The translations under genes and the position numbers were made by a program. Under the pieces are notes generated by a model. The model worked only from the letters and a program-made list of their open reading frames with translations, did not search any database and was not told the origin of the DNA. Shown here one piece after another: positions 47,074 through 56,107 of a stretch of 64,000 bases of DNA; within the stretch, counting starts at the first letter, position 1, and each line of letters opens with the position of its first letter. Source of the stretch: an uncultured Bacteroidales bacterium (GTDB taxonomy: Bacteria > Bacteroidota > Bacteroidia > Bacteroidales > UBA932); contig CALUPD010000001.1 in the NCBI GenBank assembly GCA_944322605.1, positions 179,854 through 243,853 on the forward strand, written 5' to 3'.

Positions 47074-47908
47074 TGCGGTATGCGAGAGGGCCGATGCCGA
47101 CATGGCGCTTGAAGTATTTTCCGAAAAATGAAGCGTTGGCGAAATTCAGGGATTCGGCGATCTTGTTTATGGGCATGTCAGTGGACTTGAGCTTGGACTT
47201 GGCGTCATTGATGACAAGCCTTGCAATTATGTCCATTACCGTGCGGCCCATGATGTTTTTTACCGTTATGCTCAGATAGGTCGGCGTTATATTCAGTTTT
47301 CCGGCATAGAAAGAGATGTTCCTTTCCGTCGCGTAGTATTGCAGCGCGAGCGTATAGAATTTCTTGCAGATCAGTTCTCCCTTGTTTTTTACCGGTTCCG
47401 TGCTGAAATCGTGGTTCGCTCCTGCGGTTTCGACAATCTTGTAAAGGATGGCAAGCAGCATGTGCCCGGTGATTTCCGGTTTCATGCTCTTGTTTATGCT
47501 GAAGAACTTGAGCATCGATTTGAAAAGGTCCTCGAATGCCTCCCCTTCCTCTTCTCTAAGGTGCACGACGGGATAGGCCTTGAAAAGGTATTGGCAGTCT
47601 ACGAGCTTGCTCGGGAAATTTATGCCTTTTATGAATTTTGACGAAAACACCATGACATACAGGTCCGGGCTCGCTTCGATCGATTCAATTTGGATTATGC
47701 TTTCAGCCGGCAGGACGAGGATGTCGTTTTTCTTTATTTCAAGCTTGTTCAGGTTGGAAAGACCTTCGATCTTTCCTCCCCTGCACAGGACGATTACCGT
47801 GGCTTTCAGGCAACACGGGTAATTCCTGTATAGATTCAGGACGGCTATGTCTATGCCTGTCCCTATTACGTAGTCCGTGTCTATGTCCAGGATCGGGTAT
47901 TCTCTCAT
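47045..47908 (-). CDS. AraC-family transcriptional regulator
   Basis: The 287-residue protein has an N-terminal cupin-like ligand domain (about 1-150) and a C-terminal AraC/XylS DNA-binding domain with two helix-turn-helix motifs: ISFYAGKLNITPTYLSITVK and NKIAESLNFANASFFGKYFKRH. It is divergent from the PCMD-domain lipoprotein at 48199 with 290 bp between them, so that gene is the first candidate target. A promoter on the minus strand (47965-47995) precedes it. The ligand is unknown. Confidence 0.88.
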   Translation of the reverse strand: MREYPILDIDTDYVIGTGIDIAVLNLYRNYPCCLKATVIVLCRGGKIEGLSNLNKLEIKKNDILVLPAESIIQIESIEASPDLYVMVFSSKFIKGINFPSKLVDCQYLFKAYPVVHLREEEGEAFEDLFKSMLKFFSINKSMKPEITGHMLLAILYKIVETAGANHDFSTEPVKNKGELICKKFYTLALQYYATERNISFYAGKLNITPTYLSITVKNIMGRTVMDIIARLVINDAKSKLKSTDMPINKIAESLNFANASFFGKYFKRHVGIGPLAYRSSDRTRQND

Positions 47909-47964
47909 TGTCGGTTTTCAGTTTAGGATGAGAACTTGTCTTATTGTCCGTTTTATTAACGGTA

Positions 47965-47995
47965 CAAAAATAATCAAAAATCGCGATTAAGTAAA
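47965..47995 (-). promoter_or_regulatory. promoter of the AraC-family gene
   Basis: On the minus strand TTTA (47992-47995), 19 bp, TATTTTTG (47965-47972): the same form as the gyrB promoter. A small CCGTT/AACGG hairpin follows in the leader. Confidence 0.5.
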
Positions 47996-48138
47996 AAGCA
48001 TGCAAAAGCTTTCGAAAACGATGAATTTTATGTTTTATTTAATGAAAAGGACATAATTTCCATATGCATGCAAAAGGCGTAAAATGGCTTATTAGTAAAT
48101 TTATTTATGAATAGGACAGTATTTGAAATGATTTGACC

Positions 48139-48169
48139 TTGCAGGGGCACGATGATTGATGTTAATTTG
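48139..48169 (+). promoter_or_regulatory. possible promoter of the PCMD lipoprotein gene
   Basis: TTG (48139-48141) and TTAATTTG (48162-48169) with 20 bp between them, one mismatch from consensus in the -7 element. The ATG is 29 bp downstream. Confidence 0.4.
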
Positions 48170-48198
48170 CCGGACAAAGTAAAAACAAAATTAACACA

Positions 48199-49965
48199 AT
48201 GGTTATGCGAAGAATACTTTATTTTATCGTGCTCGCGGCTGCATTTGCTTCTTCCTGTACGGAAAATGGGCGGCAGGAGCCGGAAACATCATTGCCTGAC
48301 AGCCTGTTCGGCGACTATTCAGGTACTGTAGTCGTGAAAAGCGGAAAAGACACTGTCGTTTCTGATCTGCCGTTGCGGATAAGCGTATCGGCCGGACAAT
48401 CCGAATCGACGATGACCATAACGACCAATCCGATTTCGATTGCGGGCGTTGAAGCTGTCAGCTCTTTGAAATTCGAAGATTGCATGGTCTTGAATTATGA
48501 CGGCGCGTATATGTTTTCTTATGAAAGCGAAAGCATGAACGTCGGCGTTCTCGGCGACGCTTCCGTCATATTTACAGGTATTTTGTCCTTGGACGGGAAC
48601 ATAGATTCCGAAATTTCCATTACTTCCGCCTCGGCAGGGTTCGATGTGGATTTTTCAGGCCATAAGATGACCGGGGAAGAATCCTCCGACGCGTTGATTA
48701 CTGACTTCAGGTTCGAAAACAGCGATGTCACTTCGGCTGTGGCCACTATCGACAATGAAAAAGGGACGGTCGTGTTCATGGTGGGCGACGACGTGACGGA
48801 CGAGCAGCTATCGTCTCTCGCTCCTACCATCAAGGTTTCGGAAGGCGCGGCGGTCTCTCCTGCAAGCGGCGTTCCCCAGGACTTCTCGGCAGGTAAAAAA
48901 GTGACTTATATGGTGACGGCTGAAAACGGTTCGTCAAAGGTCTACAGCGCGTATGTAGGCGGCAGGTTGAGTTCCGCGTGCGATATAACAGGATTTGAAT
49001 TCGAAAACGGCGACGGAATAGCATCGGTAAGCATAAACAAGGATGAATTTTCGGTTACGTTTGTCGCGGAGGAAAATGCCGACCTGTCGGCCCTTGTTCC
49101 GGTAATAACGGTTTCCGACAAGGCTACGATAGATCCTGCATCAGGAGCGGCCCAGGATTTTTCAGGCGGAAAAAGGGTGGAATATACCGTGACGGCCGAA
49201 TCCGGCGCGGTCAGGGTATGGTCGGTATACCAGGAAGGCTCTTTGAAGATAGTCAGCTTTCCGTTCGAGGCCTGGAGCAAGGATTCTAACGGGTATCCTT
49301 TGGAACCGGCAGACAAAATATGGTCTTCAAGCGCTTCAGGCGCGGCTATTTTGGGCGGAACCCTTTCCGAGAAAATAGCGGAAGGCTACGTTGGAAATTG
49401 CGCTAAGGTGACGACATTGGAATATGAGGGAACTCCGAGCAGCCTTATTCCTAAAATCACTTCAGGCTCCATTTATATAGGAGATTTCAATTTGGGAGCC
49501 GCGTTTACGGACCGTCTCAAATGTACGGAGTTCGGCAAGCCTGCCGTTAGCGTCGGCATCACGTCGAAACCTTTGAAATTCCGAGGGTACTATAAATACA
49601 TGCCTGGAGAAACCTATCTGGACGCTTCAGATTATGAAAACATAGAGACTTTGGACAAAAAAGACGAATGCTCCCTGTCGGCTGTATTGTACAAGGCCAA
49701 GGACGATTCCGGAAATGAAATCGTCCTGACAGGACATGACATAAGCTCTTCCGAATACATTGTGGCGATTGCCGCCCTTGGCGACGGGACTGAAAAAACG
49801 GACTGGACATATTTCGATTTGGATTTCGTGTACAACGTGGAATATGATCCTGCCGCTGAATATAAATTCACGATAGTTTCGTCTTCGAGCAAGGACGGGA
49901 ATATTTTCAACGGGGCCGGCGGAAGCGCGCTTTATATGGATGAATTCGAGATAGTTTGCGAATAA
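48199..49965 (+). CDS. surface lipoprotein with two DUF5018-like repeats and a PCMD domain
   Basis: The 588-residue protein has lipobox FASSC (C20). After a lipocalin-like N-terminal part (about 35-160) come two similar repeats (about 165-255 and 258-345) sharing VSPASGVPQDFSAGKKV and IDPASGAAQDFSGGKRV, of the DUF5018 type. The C-terminal PCMD (putative carbohydrate metabolism) domain (about 350-588) shows the SGSIYIGDFNLG segment and the KFRGYYKYMPGE motif. Such proteins sit on the outer membrane of gut Bacteroidota and are thought to bind glycans. It is divergent from an AraC-type regulator and followed by a terminator, so it is a single-gene transcript. Confidence 0.82.
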   Translation: MVMRRILYFIVLAAAFASSCTENGRQEPETSLPDSLFGDYSGTVVVKSGKDTVVSDLPLRISVSAGQSESTMTITTNPISIAGVEAVSSLKFEDCMVLNYDGAYMFSYESESMNVGVLGDASVIFTGILSLDGNIDSEISITSASAGFDVDFSGHKMTGEESSDALITDFRFENSDVTSAVATIDNEKGTVVFMVGDDVTDEQLSSLAPTIKVSEGAAVSPASGVPQDFSAGKKVTYMVTAENGSSKVYSAYVGGRLSSACDITGFEFENGDGIASVSINKDEFSVTFVAEENADLSALVPVITVSDKATIDPASGAAQDFSGGKRVEYTVTAESGAVRVWSVYQEGSLKIVSFPFEAWSKDSNGYPLEPADKIWSSSASGAAILGGTLSEKIAEGYVGNCAKVTTLEYEGTPSSLIPKITSGSIYIGDFNLGAAFTDRLKCTEFGKPAVSVGITSKPLKFRGYYKYMPGETYLDASDYENIETLDKKDECSLSAVLYKAKDDSGNEIVLTGHDISSSEYIVAIAALGDGTEKTDWTYFDLDFVYNVEYDPAAEYKFTIVSSSSKDGNIFNGAGGSALYMDEFEIVCE

Positions 49966-49997
49966 TCGGCAATTTCTGGAAATTTAATGTCAGGATT

Positions 49998-50030
49998 GGC
50001 CGTGCCGGGATTTGCCGGCGCGGCCTTTTT
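49998..50030 (+). terminator. rho-independent terminator after the PCMD lipoprotein gene
   Basis: GGCCGTGCCGG pairs with CCGGCGCGGCC (one G-U) around a 6-nt loop and is followed by TTTTT. Confidence 0.85.
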
Positions 50031-50055
50031 GCATCCCTATTTGAGCTATTTTGTG

Positions 50056-50063
50056 TAACTTTG
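50056..50063 (+). promoter_or_regulatory. menA -7 element
   Basis: TAACTTTG fits TAnnTTTG exactly, 21 bp before the menA ATG. A TTTG at 50040-50043 is too close for the normal 19-bp spacing. Confidence 0.45.
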
Positions 50064-50084
50064 CCGCAAATTAACGATTGAGCT

Positions 50085-50999
50085 ATGGAAGTCAGGAAAA
50101 ATTCCGTCAGGGCATGGGTTTTGGCGGCAAGGCCAAAGACATTGAGCGGAGCGGCTGTTCCGGTCATGGTTGGCTGCGCTTTGGCATATAATGCCGGATG
50201 TTTCGAATGGATTCCGGCTGTCGCTTGCCTCATGTTCGCTTTTCTCATGCAGATTGACGCGAACCTTGTCAATGACTTGTTTGATTTCCTTAAAGGAAGC
50301 GACAATGAAGGACGTCTCGGTCCGGAAAGGGCATGCGCCCAGGGATGGATAACCGCCGGGGCGATGAAAGCGGGCATAGCCGCCGTTACTGTCGCTGCTG
50401 CGGCATCCGGATGCGTGCTCTTGTTTTATGGAGGATGGGAGCTTGCGGCCATAGGGGCGTGCTGCATGCTGTTCGCTTTCCTTTATACTGCGGGTCCTTA
50501 TCCGCTTGCGTATCATGGCTGGGGAGACTTGCTTGTCTTTGTGTTTTTCGGAATAGTTCCTGTCTGCACCATTTATTATATAATGTGCGGAAATATCGGT
50601 CCAGGGGCTGTCATGTATGCTGCGGCATGCGGAGCCGTGATAGACACCCTGTTGCTTGTCAATAACATAAGGGATTGCGAGCAGGACCGCGCCGGAGGAA
50701 AGAATACCCTTGTGGTCATTGCGGGGAAACGTTTCGGGCAGTGGCTTTACCTGTTTGCCGGAATTGCGGGCGCGGCATTGTGCCTGTCCTCCATGTTCTT
50801 CGGCGCAAGGTTCTCGGCATTGCTTCCGCTGATGTACCTTTTGCCGCATTGCCTTGCATATGTTAAAATTAAAAGGATAGGAGAGGGCAGGATGCTGAAC
50901 TTGGCCCTTGCTGATACTTCCCGCAATATGCTGCTGTTCGGCCTGCTTGTTTCTGCCGGCCTTGCGGCAGACGGAATAAACGGATTCATATTGGAATAA
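50085..50999 (+). CDS. menA: 1,4-dihydroxy-2-naphthoate polyprenyltransferase
   Basis: This 304-residue membrane enzyme attaches the polyprenyl tail to dihydroxynaphthoate in menaquinone synthesis. It has about eight hydrophobic helices, the first Asp-rich prenyl-diphosphate motif in ANLVNDLFDF (about residues 62-71) and the second in NNIRDCEQDRAGGKNTL (about 190-206), a pattern specific to MenA. Other men genes are not nearby. It lies 11 bp before the HD-domain gene. Confidence 0.92.
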   Translation: MEVRKNSVRAWVLAARPKTLSGAAVPVMVGCALAYNAGCFEWIPAVACLMFAFLMQIDANLVNDLFDFLKGSDNEGRLGPERACAQGWITAGAMKAGIAAVTVAAAASGCVLLFYGGWELAAIGACCMLFAFLYTAGPYPLAYHGWGDLLVFVFFGIVPVCTIYYIMCGNIGPGAVMYAAACGAVIDTLLLVNNIRDCEQDRAGGKNTLVVIAGKRFGQWLYLFAGIAGAALCLSSMFFGARFSALLPLMYLLPHCLAYVKIKRIGEGRMLNLALADTSRNMLLFGLLVSAGLAADGINGFILE

Positions 51000-51010
51000 A
51001 AATCAAGATT

Positions 51011-53062
51011 ATGCATAATTTTTCATTTTTAAAGGAATACAGGATATACATAAGTTTTTTCGTGCTTTTCGTGGCTCTTTGCCTCCTGCTGCCGAATGAA
51101 GGCAGGTTCAAGTACGAGTACCAGAAAGGCAGGCCGTGGACATACCAGACCCTGTTCGCTCCTTTCGACATACCGGTATTGAAAACGGATGCCGAGCTTA
51201 TAGAAGAAAGGGAGTCGAGGATTTCGCGCGTGCTTCAGTATTATGTATATGACAATAATGTCTCCGACAATGCCATAAGGCAGTTCACGTCTTCGGCTTT
51301 TGCGGCCCAGGCCGAAAAAGTCTTGATAGACAGGCTTGCTTCCATCATGGTGGACGTGTACGACAGGGGCATCGTTTCAGGCATGATCGAAAACATTTCG
51401 GACGGCAGCGGCATAATCTTCGTCCAAAAAGGCAAGAGGGTCGGGGAAATTCCCGTGAGCGAGTTGTACGACATGGACAAGGCGTATAATTATGTATGTT
51501 CCGCCCTGTCATACGATTCAACGGCTGTTTCGTATACCGAGGCCGACTCCCTGCTTTCTGCAATGGAGTTCCGCAGGTTCCTTGTTCCGAACCTGTCGTA
51601 TGACAGAAAGACGACGGAGCTCATGCACAAGAACGCCATAGATTACATATCGCCTACGAAAGGGATAATATATTCCGGGCAGCTGATTGTGAACGAGGGG
51701 GAAATCGTCACGGCGGACATAGAGCAGATGCTCGATTCGTACAAGGCAGAATATGAGATGAGCTACGGTTATACAGGAATCAAGGTGTTCCTTTACATAT
51801 CCCATTTCCTGCTTGCGCTCGCGATAGTCATTCTGATATACCTTCTGATATTGTTCTATAACCCGTTCCTTTTCAAGCAGTACAGAAGCATATGTTTCAT
51901 CCTTCTCATGCCGTTGGTGATAGGCCTGTTGTCGGGAATAGTGCGCAATGCGGATCCTATGTTGTTCAACATAGTCCCGTATGCCGTGTTCGCGCTTTAC
52001 ATGGCCGCGTTTTTCAAGCCGAAGTTCGTTTTCCCGATATACATGGTCTCTCTTATGCAGCTTCTCGTGTTCGCGGACAACGGAATCGAGCTTTATTTCA
52101 TGAATGTGCTTGCTGGAGCGGTGGGAATAATTTCATTCCATTATTTCGGCAAAGGCTGGAGGCAGTTTTTGAGCGCGTCGTTCATATTCCTCGCGATATT
52201 GATGATGTATCTTACGTTCAGGTTTATGGAAGAAGGAAGCTTTGATTCTGTCAACGGCAGGACCATATTGCTTTTCATGTGCAACGCGTTCTTCATAGTC
52301 GCCGCTTATCCTATAGTATATCTGTTGGAAAAGGTCTTCGGATTCCTTTCGAACGCGACCCTTATGGATCTTGCCGATACGAGCAACCACCTTCTCATGG
52401 ATCTTGCCAAGAAGGCCCCTGGCACGTTCCAGCATTCATTGCAGGTGGCCAATCTTTCCGAGGCCGCAGCGAGGGAAATCGATGCCGACGCCCTGCTTAT
52501 CAGGGTGGGCGCGATGTACCATGACATAGGCAAGATACAGAATCCGCAGTGTTTCATAGAAAACCAGCCGGAAGGGGTGAATTACCATGCGAACCTTACT
52601 CCTCTTGAAAGCGCGCAGGCCATCATAAGCCATGTGGACGACGGTGTCGCCATAGCGCAGAAAGCGGGACTTCCTGAGGTCATTGTGGATTTCATAAGGA
52701 CTCATCACGGGCATACGCAGACACTGTATTTCTATAACCAGTTCTGCAATGCGGGTGGCGATCCTGAAATGATAGACAAGTTTACGTACAACGGCCTTCT
52801 TCCGTCGAAGAAAGAACATGCGATTCTGATGATGGCCGACGGGGTGGAAGCGGCGTCCCGTTCTTTGAAGGATTATTCCGAAGCAAGCATATCCGCGATG
52901 GTGGACAGGTTGTGCGACGCGAAGATCATAGATTCCCAGTTTGTCGAGTGCGAGATTTCCCTTAAAGAAATCGACATAGTGAAGGATGTGTTCAAGAAAT
53001 ACCTTGTCCAAATATATCATGCGAGGATAGCTTATCCGGAGCGCAAGGACAGGAAGAGATAG
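51011..53062 (+). CDS. PgpH-like 7TM HD-domain phosphodiesterase
   Basis: The 683-residue protein has a first transmembrane helix (about 10-30), an extracytoplasmic region (about 35-255), a cluster of about seven helices (about 260-450) and a cytoplasmic HDIG domain with YHDIGKI (HD at about 504-505), IISHVDDG and IRTHHGHT as metal ligands. This is the 7TMR-HDED/7TM-HD architecture of PgpH, which hydrolyses cyclic di-AMP. It shares a transcript with menA by position. I am sure of the family; c-di-AMP as substrate follows from known relatives. Confidence 0.88.
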   Translation: MHNFSFLKEYRIYISFFVLFVALCLLLPNEGRFKYEYQKGRPWTYQTLFAPFDIPVLKTDAELIEERESRISRVLQYYVYDNNVSDNAIRQFTSSAFAAQAEKVLIDRLASIMVDVYDRGIVSGMIENISDGSGIIFVQKGKRVGEIPVSELYDMDKAYNYVCSALSYDSTAVSYTEADSLLSAMEFRRFLVPNLSYDRKTTELMHKNAIDYISPTKGIIYSGQLIVNEGEIVTADIEQMLDSYKAEYEMSYGYTGIKVFLYISHFLLALAIVILIYLLILFYNPFLFKQYRSICFILLMPLVIGLLSGIVRNADPMLFNIVPYAVFALYMAAFFKPKFVFPIYMVSLMQLLVFADNGIELYFMNVLAGAVGIISFHYFGKGWRQFLSASFIFLAILMMYLTFRFMEEGSFDSVNGRTILLFMCNAFFIVAAYPIVYLLEKVFGFLSNATLMDLADTSNHLLMDLAKKAPGTFQHSLQVANLSEAAAREIDADALLIRVGAMYHDIGKIQNPQCFIENQPEGVNYHANLTPLESAQAIISHVDDGVAIAQKAGLPEVIVDFIRTHHGHTQTLYFYNQFCNAGGDPEMIDKFTYNGLLPSKKEHAILMMADGVEAASRSLKDYSEASISAMVDRLCDAKIIDSQFVECEISLKEIDIVKDVFKKYLVQIYHARIAYPERKDRKR

Positions 53063-53075
53063 GATCGCTTTGACA

Positions 53076-53093
53076 ATGCCTGTTTGCAGGCAT
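53076..53093 (+). terminator. possible weak terminator after the HD-domain gene
   Basis: ATGCCTG-TTTG-CAGGCAT forms a perfect 7-bp hairpin 13 bp after the stop codon, but only GCTTTCT follows instead of a T-run. Confidence 0.4.
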
Positions 53094-53214
53094 GCTTTCT
53101 CGCGAGGATGAGCGGTTTCCATTGCGGATTCAATGTCGAAGCGCGACACTTGCCCGTCGGCTCTGCCGTTGACTCTGCCAACCGATTTCCAAAACGGTTT
53201 CCATCTTCATGCCT

Positions 53215-53245
53215 TTTGCCGGGTGGCATATTTATTGTACTTTTG
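53215..53245 (+). promoter_or_regulatory. ssrA promoter, near-consensus
   Basis: TTTG (53215-53218), 19 bp, TACTTTTG (53238-53245), identical in both elements and spacing to the porin promoter. It is 11 bp before the tmRNA 5' end. Confidence 0.85.
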
Positions 53246-53256
53246 CATTTTGTTCC

Positions 53257-53656
53257 GGGGATGTTTTGGTTTTGACATCAGATTTATCGGAATGCAAGCA
53301 CGCCGAGCTTCGGGATACTGGCTCGTTAATCTCAGTACTCAAAATTTTAAGTGGCAACACTAACTATGCACTCGCTGCGTAATTAAGCAAAGCTTAGTTC
53401 CTTAATCGCCTTGGCCAAGGCTGCCCGGGCGACGAGTATCCCGCCTGGCTTTATGCCGTCTATGCACAGGTATACGGGGTATCGATCAAGACGGATGCCC
53501 GTGCGGACTCCTCTAATGCACGTCAAGTAACAGAGGATAAGTTTAAAGTGGCCTGCCGGACGGCAGCTTTATTCCGACAACCAAAGACCGGATAAACGTG
53601 TAGAAAACTTTCGGATGGTTTGTTTGGACGGCGGTTCGAGTCCGCCCATCTCCACA
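53257..53656 (+). ncRNA. ssrA: transfer-messenger RNA (tmRNA)
   Basis: The RNA rescues stalled ribosomes and adds a degradation tag. The 5' end GGGGATG pairs with CATCTCC at 53647-53653 to form the tRNA-like acceptor stem; the T arm GGACGGCGGTTCGAGTCCGCC follows the usual tRNA pattern just before it. Inside, the tag reading frame at 53350-53382 encodes SGNTNYALAA and then TAA, the ALAA ending being characteristic; the exact resume codon is not certain. The length of about 400 nt is normal for a one-piece tmRNA, so it is not the permuted form. CCA is not fully encoded (the discriminator A is followed by CA). Confidence 0.93.
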
Positions 53657-53689
53657 AATAAGATTGATAACCAATCTATTGCAAAGGAT

Positions 53690-53729
53690 AAACACAATTC
53701 TGGACACATGGTTCAGGGTTGTGTTTTTT
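53690..53729 (+). terminator. ssrA terminator
   Basis: AAACACAA and TTGTGTTT pair, with an inner CTG/CAG step, and TTT follows. It lies 34 bp after the tmRNA 3' end. Confidence 0.75.
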
Positions 53730-53926
53730 ATTATCCTCGATGCCCTTGTATTTTTCCTGATTCCGTTCCGTGCCGCACTTGCGCGTTGGCTATGTCCTGT
53801 TGGCATAATTGTCATGTTTTTTTCCGGCTATGGAATATTTGTTCTTGGCGCATCATGAAATTTGCCGGTTATGCCGATTTTATCGGACGGACTGCATTTT
53901 TCTGTCTTTTTGTAAACATATTTCGC

Positions 53927-53934
53927 TATATTTG
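53927..53934 (+). promoter_or_regulatory. -7 element of the riboflavin operon
   Basis: TATATTTG fits TAnnTTTG and lies 9 bp before the FMN riboswitch, so the transcript would begin at its P1 stem. The -33 element is weak. Confidence 0.5.
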
Positions 53935-53942
53935 CAAAAATA

Positions 53943-54070
53943 TCTCTTCAGGGCAGGGTGAAAGTCCCTACCGGCGGTAAAGTCCGCGACTCCCGAGGCC
54001 GCTTCTGCGCGGTTGAAGGACAGAACCGGTGAGATTCCGGTACCGACGGTCAAAGTCCGGATGGAAGAAC
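53943..54070 (+). promoter_or_regulatory. FMN riboswitch (RFN element)
   Basis: The conserved RFN core is visible in order: P1 TCTTC pairing with GAAGA, then GGGCAGGGTGAAAGTCCC, TACCGGCGGTAAAGTCCGC, a variable arm, ACCGGTGAGATTCCGGT, ACCGACGGTCAAAGTC and GGATGGAAGAA. It precedes ribD by about 90 bp, and a terminator lies in between, so FMN binding should end transcription early. Confidence 0.95.
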
Positions 54071-54123
54071 GGGATAGGATAGAAATGCCGAGGCGTTTTT
54101 ATTGGTTTTTACATTTACAGTTG

Positions 54124-54153
54124 CCCTGAGTGCTTGATGTACTCGGGTTTTTT
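54124..54153 (+). terminator. riboswitch-controlled terminator before ribD
   Basis: CCCTGAGT pairs with ACTCGGG (one G-U) and TTTTTT follows, just 10 bp before the ribD ATG. Position after the aptamer indicates the expression platform. Confidence 0.75.
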
Positions 54154-54162
54154 ATTGTCGTT

Positions 54163-55305
54163 ATGTGGAGCGAAACAGATAGGAAATACATGTCCGTTGC
54201 CATGGAACTTGCCGGAAAGGGGGCCGGGTTCGTGAATCCGAATCCTATGGTCGGCGCGGTCATAGTGAAAGACGGCCGGATAATCGGCAAGGGATTCCAT
54301 ATGCGCTACGGCGGTCCTCATGCGGAACCGAATGCTTTGGCTTCATGTACGGAAGACCCTGCCGGCGCGACCATGTACGTCACTCTTGAGCCTTGCTGCC
54401 ATTATGGCAAGCGTCCTCCGTGCACCGATGCCATAATCGCGGCAGGAATCAGCCGGGTAGTTGCCGCTTCCGGAGATCCGAACCCGCTTGTGTCCGGCAA
54501 GGGCCTTTCCATATTGCGCGAGCATGGGATAGAAGTCAGCTGCGGCCTGATGGAAAAAGAGATGCGGATGCTGAACCGTGTGTTTTTCAAATATATTACG
54601 GACGGAAAGCCATGGATTTCTATGAAAGCGGCCATGACTGCGGACGGGCATATTGCTGCCGTTACCGGCGATTCGAAATGGGTGACTTCGGAACAGTCGC
54701 GGCATGCGGCGCATGTTTTGAGAGGACGGCATATGGGCATCATGGCCGGTTCCGGTACTGTCAGGGCCGACAATCCGATGCTGAATTGCAGGATAGAAGG
54801 AATGAAATCCCCGATAAGGATAATCGTGTCTTCGTCGGCATCGCTTCCGGCAGGTTCGGCCATACTGGATACGGCGAAAGATTACAGGACAATTGTGGCG
54901 CATGGCGAGGAGGCTTCGCGGGAAAACATAGTCCTTTTGGAAAAGGCCGGAGTCGAGCCGATGGCTTGCCTTTCTGAAAACGGAAAGGTGGATATTTCTG
55001 ACATGGTGTCGAAATTGGGAAAGGCCGGAATCGATTCCATATTGCTTGAAGGAGGCTCGGAACTTAATTGGAGCTTTGTGGAAAAAGGATTGGCGGACGA
55101 ATATTATTTCTTCATCGCGCCTAAGATAATCGGCGGCAGGACTGCCAAGACCCCTGTAGGCGGCGAGGGCTTCCCTCTCATGAGAGACGCAGGAGAACTT
55201 GTGTTCGAATCGGTCAGGAAGATAGGGAACGACATCCTTATGCATGCGTTTTCCAAAAAGAACGGGCATTTGTTGCCGGAGGCCGGCAGGTCCGGCCATG
55301 AGTGA
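54163..55305 (+). CDS. ribD: bifunctional riboflavin deaminase/reductase
   Basis: The protein of 380 residues deaminates and then reduces the first pyrimidine intermediate of riboflavin synthesis. The deaminase half has the zinc motif HAEPNAL and PCCHYGKRPPC (about residues 53-95); the reductase half (about 145-370) shows KAAMTADGHIA, VRADNPML and LLEGGSELNWSF. The frame is open from 54130, but that part overlaps the riboswitch terminator, so I chose the ATG at 54163. It is first in ribD-ribE-ribBA-ribH. Confidence 0.94.
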   Translation: MWSETDRKYMSVAMELAGKGAGFVNPNPMVGAVIVKDGRIIGKGFHMRYGGPHAEPNALASCTEDPAGATMYVTLEPCCHYGKRPPCTDAIIAAGISRVVAASGDPNPLVSGKGLSILREHGIEVSCGLMEKEMRMLNRVFFKYITDGKPWISMKAAMTADGHIAAVTGDSKWVTSEQSRHAAHVLRGRHMGIMAGSGTVRADNPMLNCRIEGMKSPIRIIVSSSASLPAGSAILDTAKDYRTIVAHGEEASRENIVLLEKAGVEPMACLSENGKVDISDMVSKLGKAGIDSILLEGGSELNWSFVEKGLADEYYFFIAPKIIGGRTAKTPVGGEGFPLMRDAGELVFESVRKIGNDILMHAFSKKNGHLLPEAGRSGHE

Positions 55306-55378
55306 AACGGACAATTCCGTCGCCATTGCGGCAGGCATGTACGGCGCGGAACAAAATTGTTGAATATAATTACAGGTC

Positions 55379-56077
55379 ATGTTTACCGGAATAATTGAAG
55401 AAACAGGCGTAATAAAAAATATTGCAAGGGGAAGGCACAGTGCCGTGCTTGACATATACGCAGATAAGGTAATGAAAGGAACAAGGCTTGGCGACAGCAT
55501 AGCCGTCAACGGAGTATGCCTTACGGTCACTTCCATGGGAAGCGGGCATTTTACCGTAGACGTGATGCCTGAAACGATGGACCGCACTTCTCTCGGGAAG
55601 CTTTCATCCGGGTCTTCCGTCAATCTTGAAAGGGCAATGATGGCAGGAGGCAGGTTCGGGGGACATATGGTTTCAGGACATGTGGATGCCTGTTGCAAGG
55701 TCGTTTCATTGGAGAAGGATGACAATGCGGTGCTTATGAAAGTGGCTGTGCCTGAGGAAATATCCCGGTTCATAGCATTAAAGGGCTCTGTTGCCATAGA
55801 CGGCATAAGCCTTACCGTGATGTCTGTAGGCAAAGGAACGTTTACGGTGTCGTTGATCCCCCATACGAGAAAGTCCACGACCCTTGAATCAGTGCGGCAA
55901 GGCAATTACGTGAACATAGAAGTGGACATGCTTGCGAGGTATGTCGACAGGCTCCTCTCTTCCGGTTGCTGTACGGACACGGATGCCGCCTGTTCGTCAG
56001 GAGCGACTTCGGATTCCGGACAGGACCGTAAAAAGCAGGGACTCAGCCTTGAATTCCTGAAAGAAAACGGATTTTGA
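55379..56077 (+). CDS. ribE: riboflavin synthase alpha chain
   Basis: The 232-residue enzyme makes riboflavin from two lumazine molecules. It starts with MFTGIIEETG and has two tandem lumazine-binding domains (about 1-95 and 96-190), each with a GxxVAVNGVCLTV-like or GSVAIDGISLTV motif. The last roughly 35 residues form a Cys/Ser/Asp-rich extension beyond the usual end. It lies 73 bp after ribD and 30 bp before the ribBA ATG. Confidence 0.93.
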   Translation: MFTGIIEETGVIKNIARGRHSAVLDIYADKVMKGTRLGDSIAVNGVCLTVTSMGSGHFTVDVMPETMDRTSLGKLSSGSSVNLERAMMAGGRFGGHMVSGHVDACCKVVSLEKDDNAVLMKVAVPEEISRFIALKGSVAIDGISLTVMSVGKGTFTVSLIPHTRKSTTLESVRQGNYVNIEVDMLARYVDRLLSSGCCTDTDAACSSGATSDSGQDRKKQGLSLEFLKENGF

Positions 56078-56107
56078 ACATTGCAAATAAACATAAATTG
56101 TAAAATC

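Noticed and set aside
53580..53660. tRNA-like 3' end GGTTCGAGTCC...CATCTCCA
   Set aside because: It lacks a complete tRNA 5' half nearby; it pairs with GGGGATG 390 bp upstream and belongs to the tmRNA.
53664..53858. Small membrane-protein ORF after the tmRNA
   Set aside because: It begins with TTG within the tmRNA 3' flank and runs over the tmRNA terminator; hydrophobicity arises from the T-rich terminator region.
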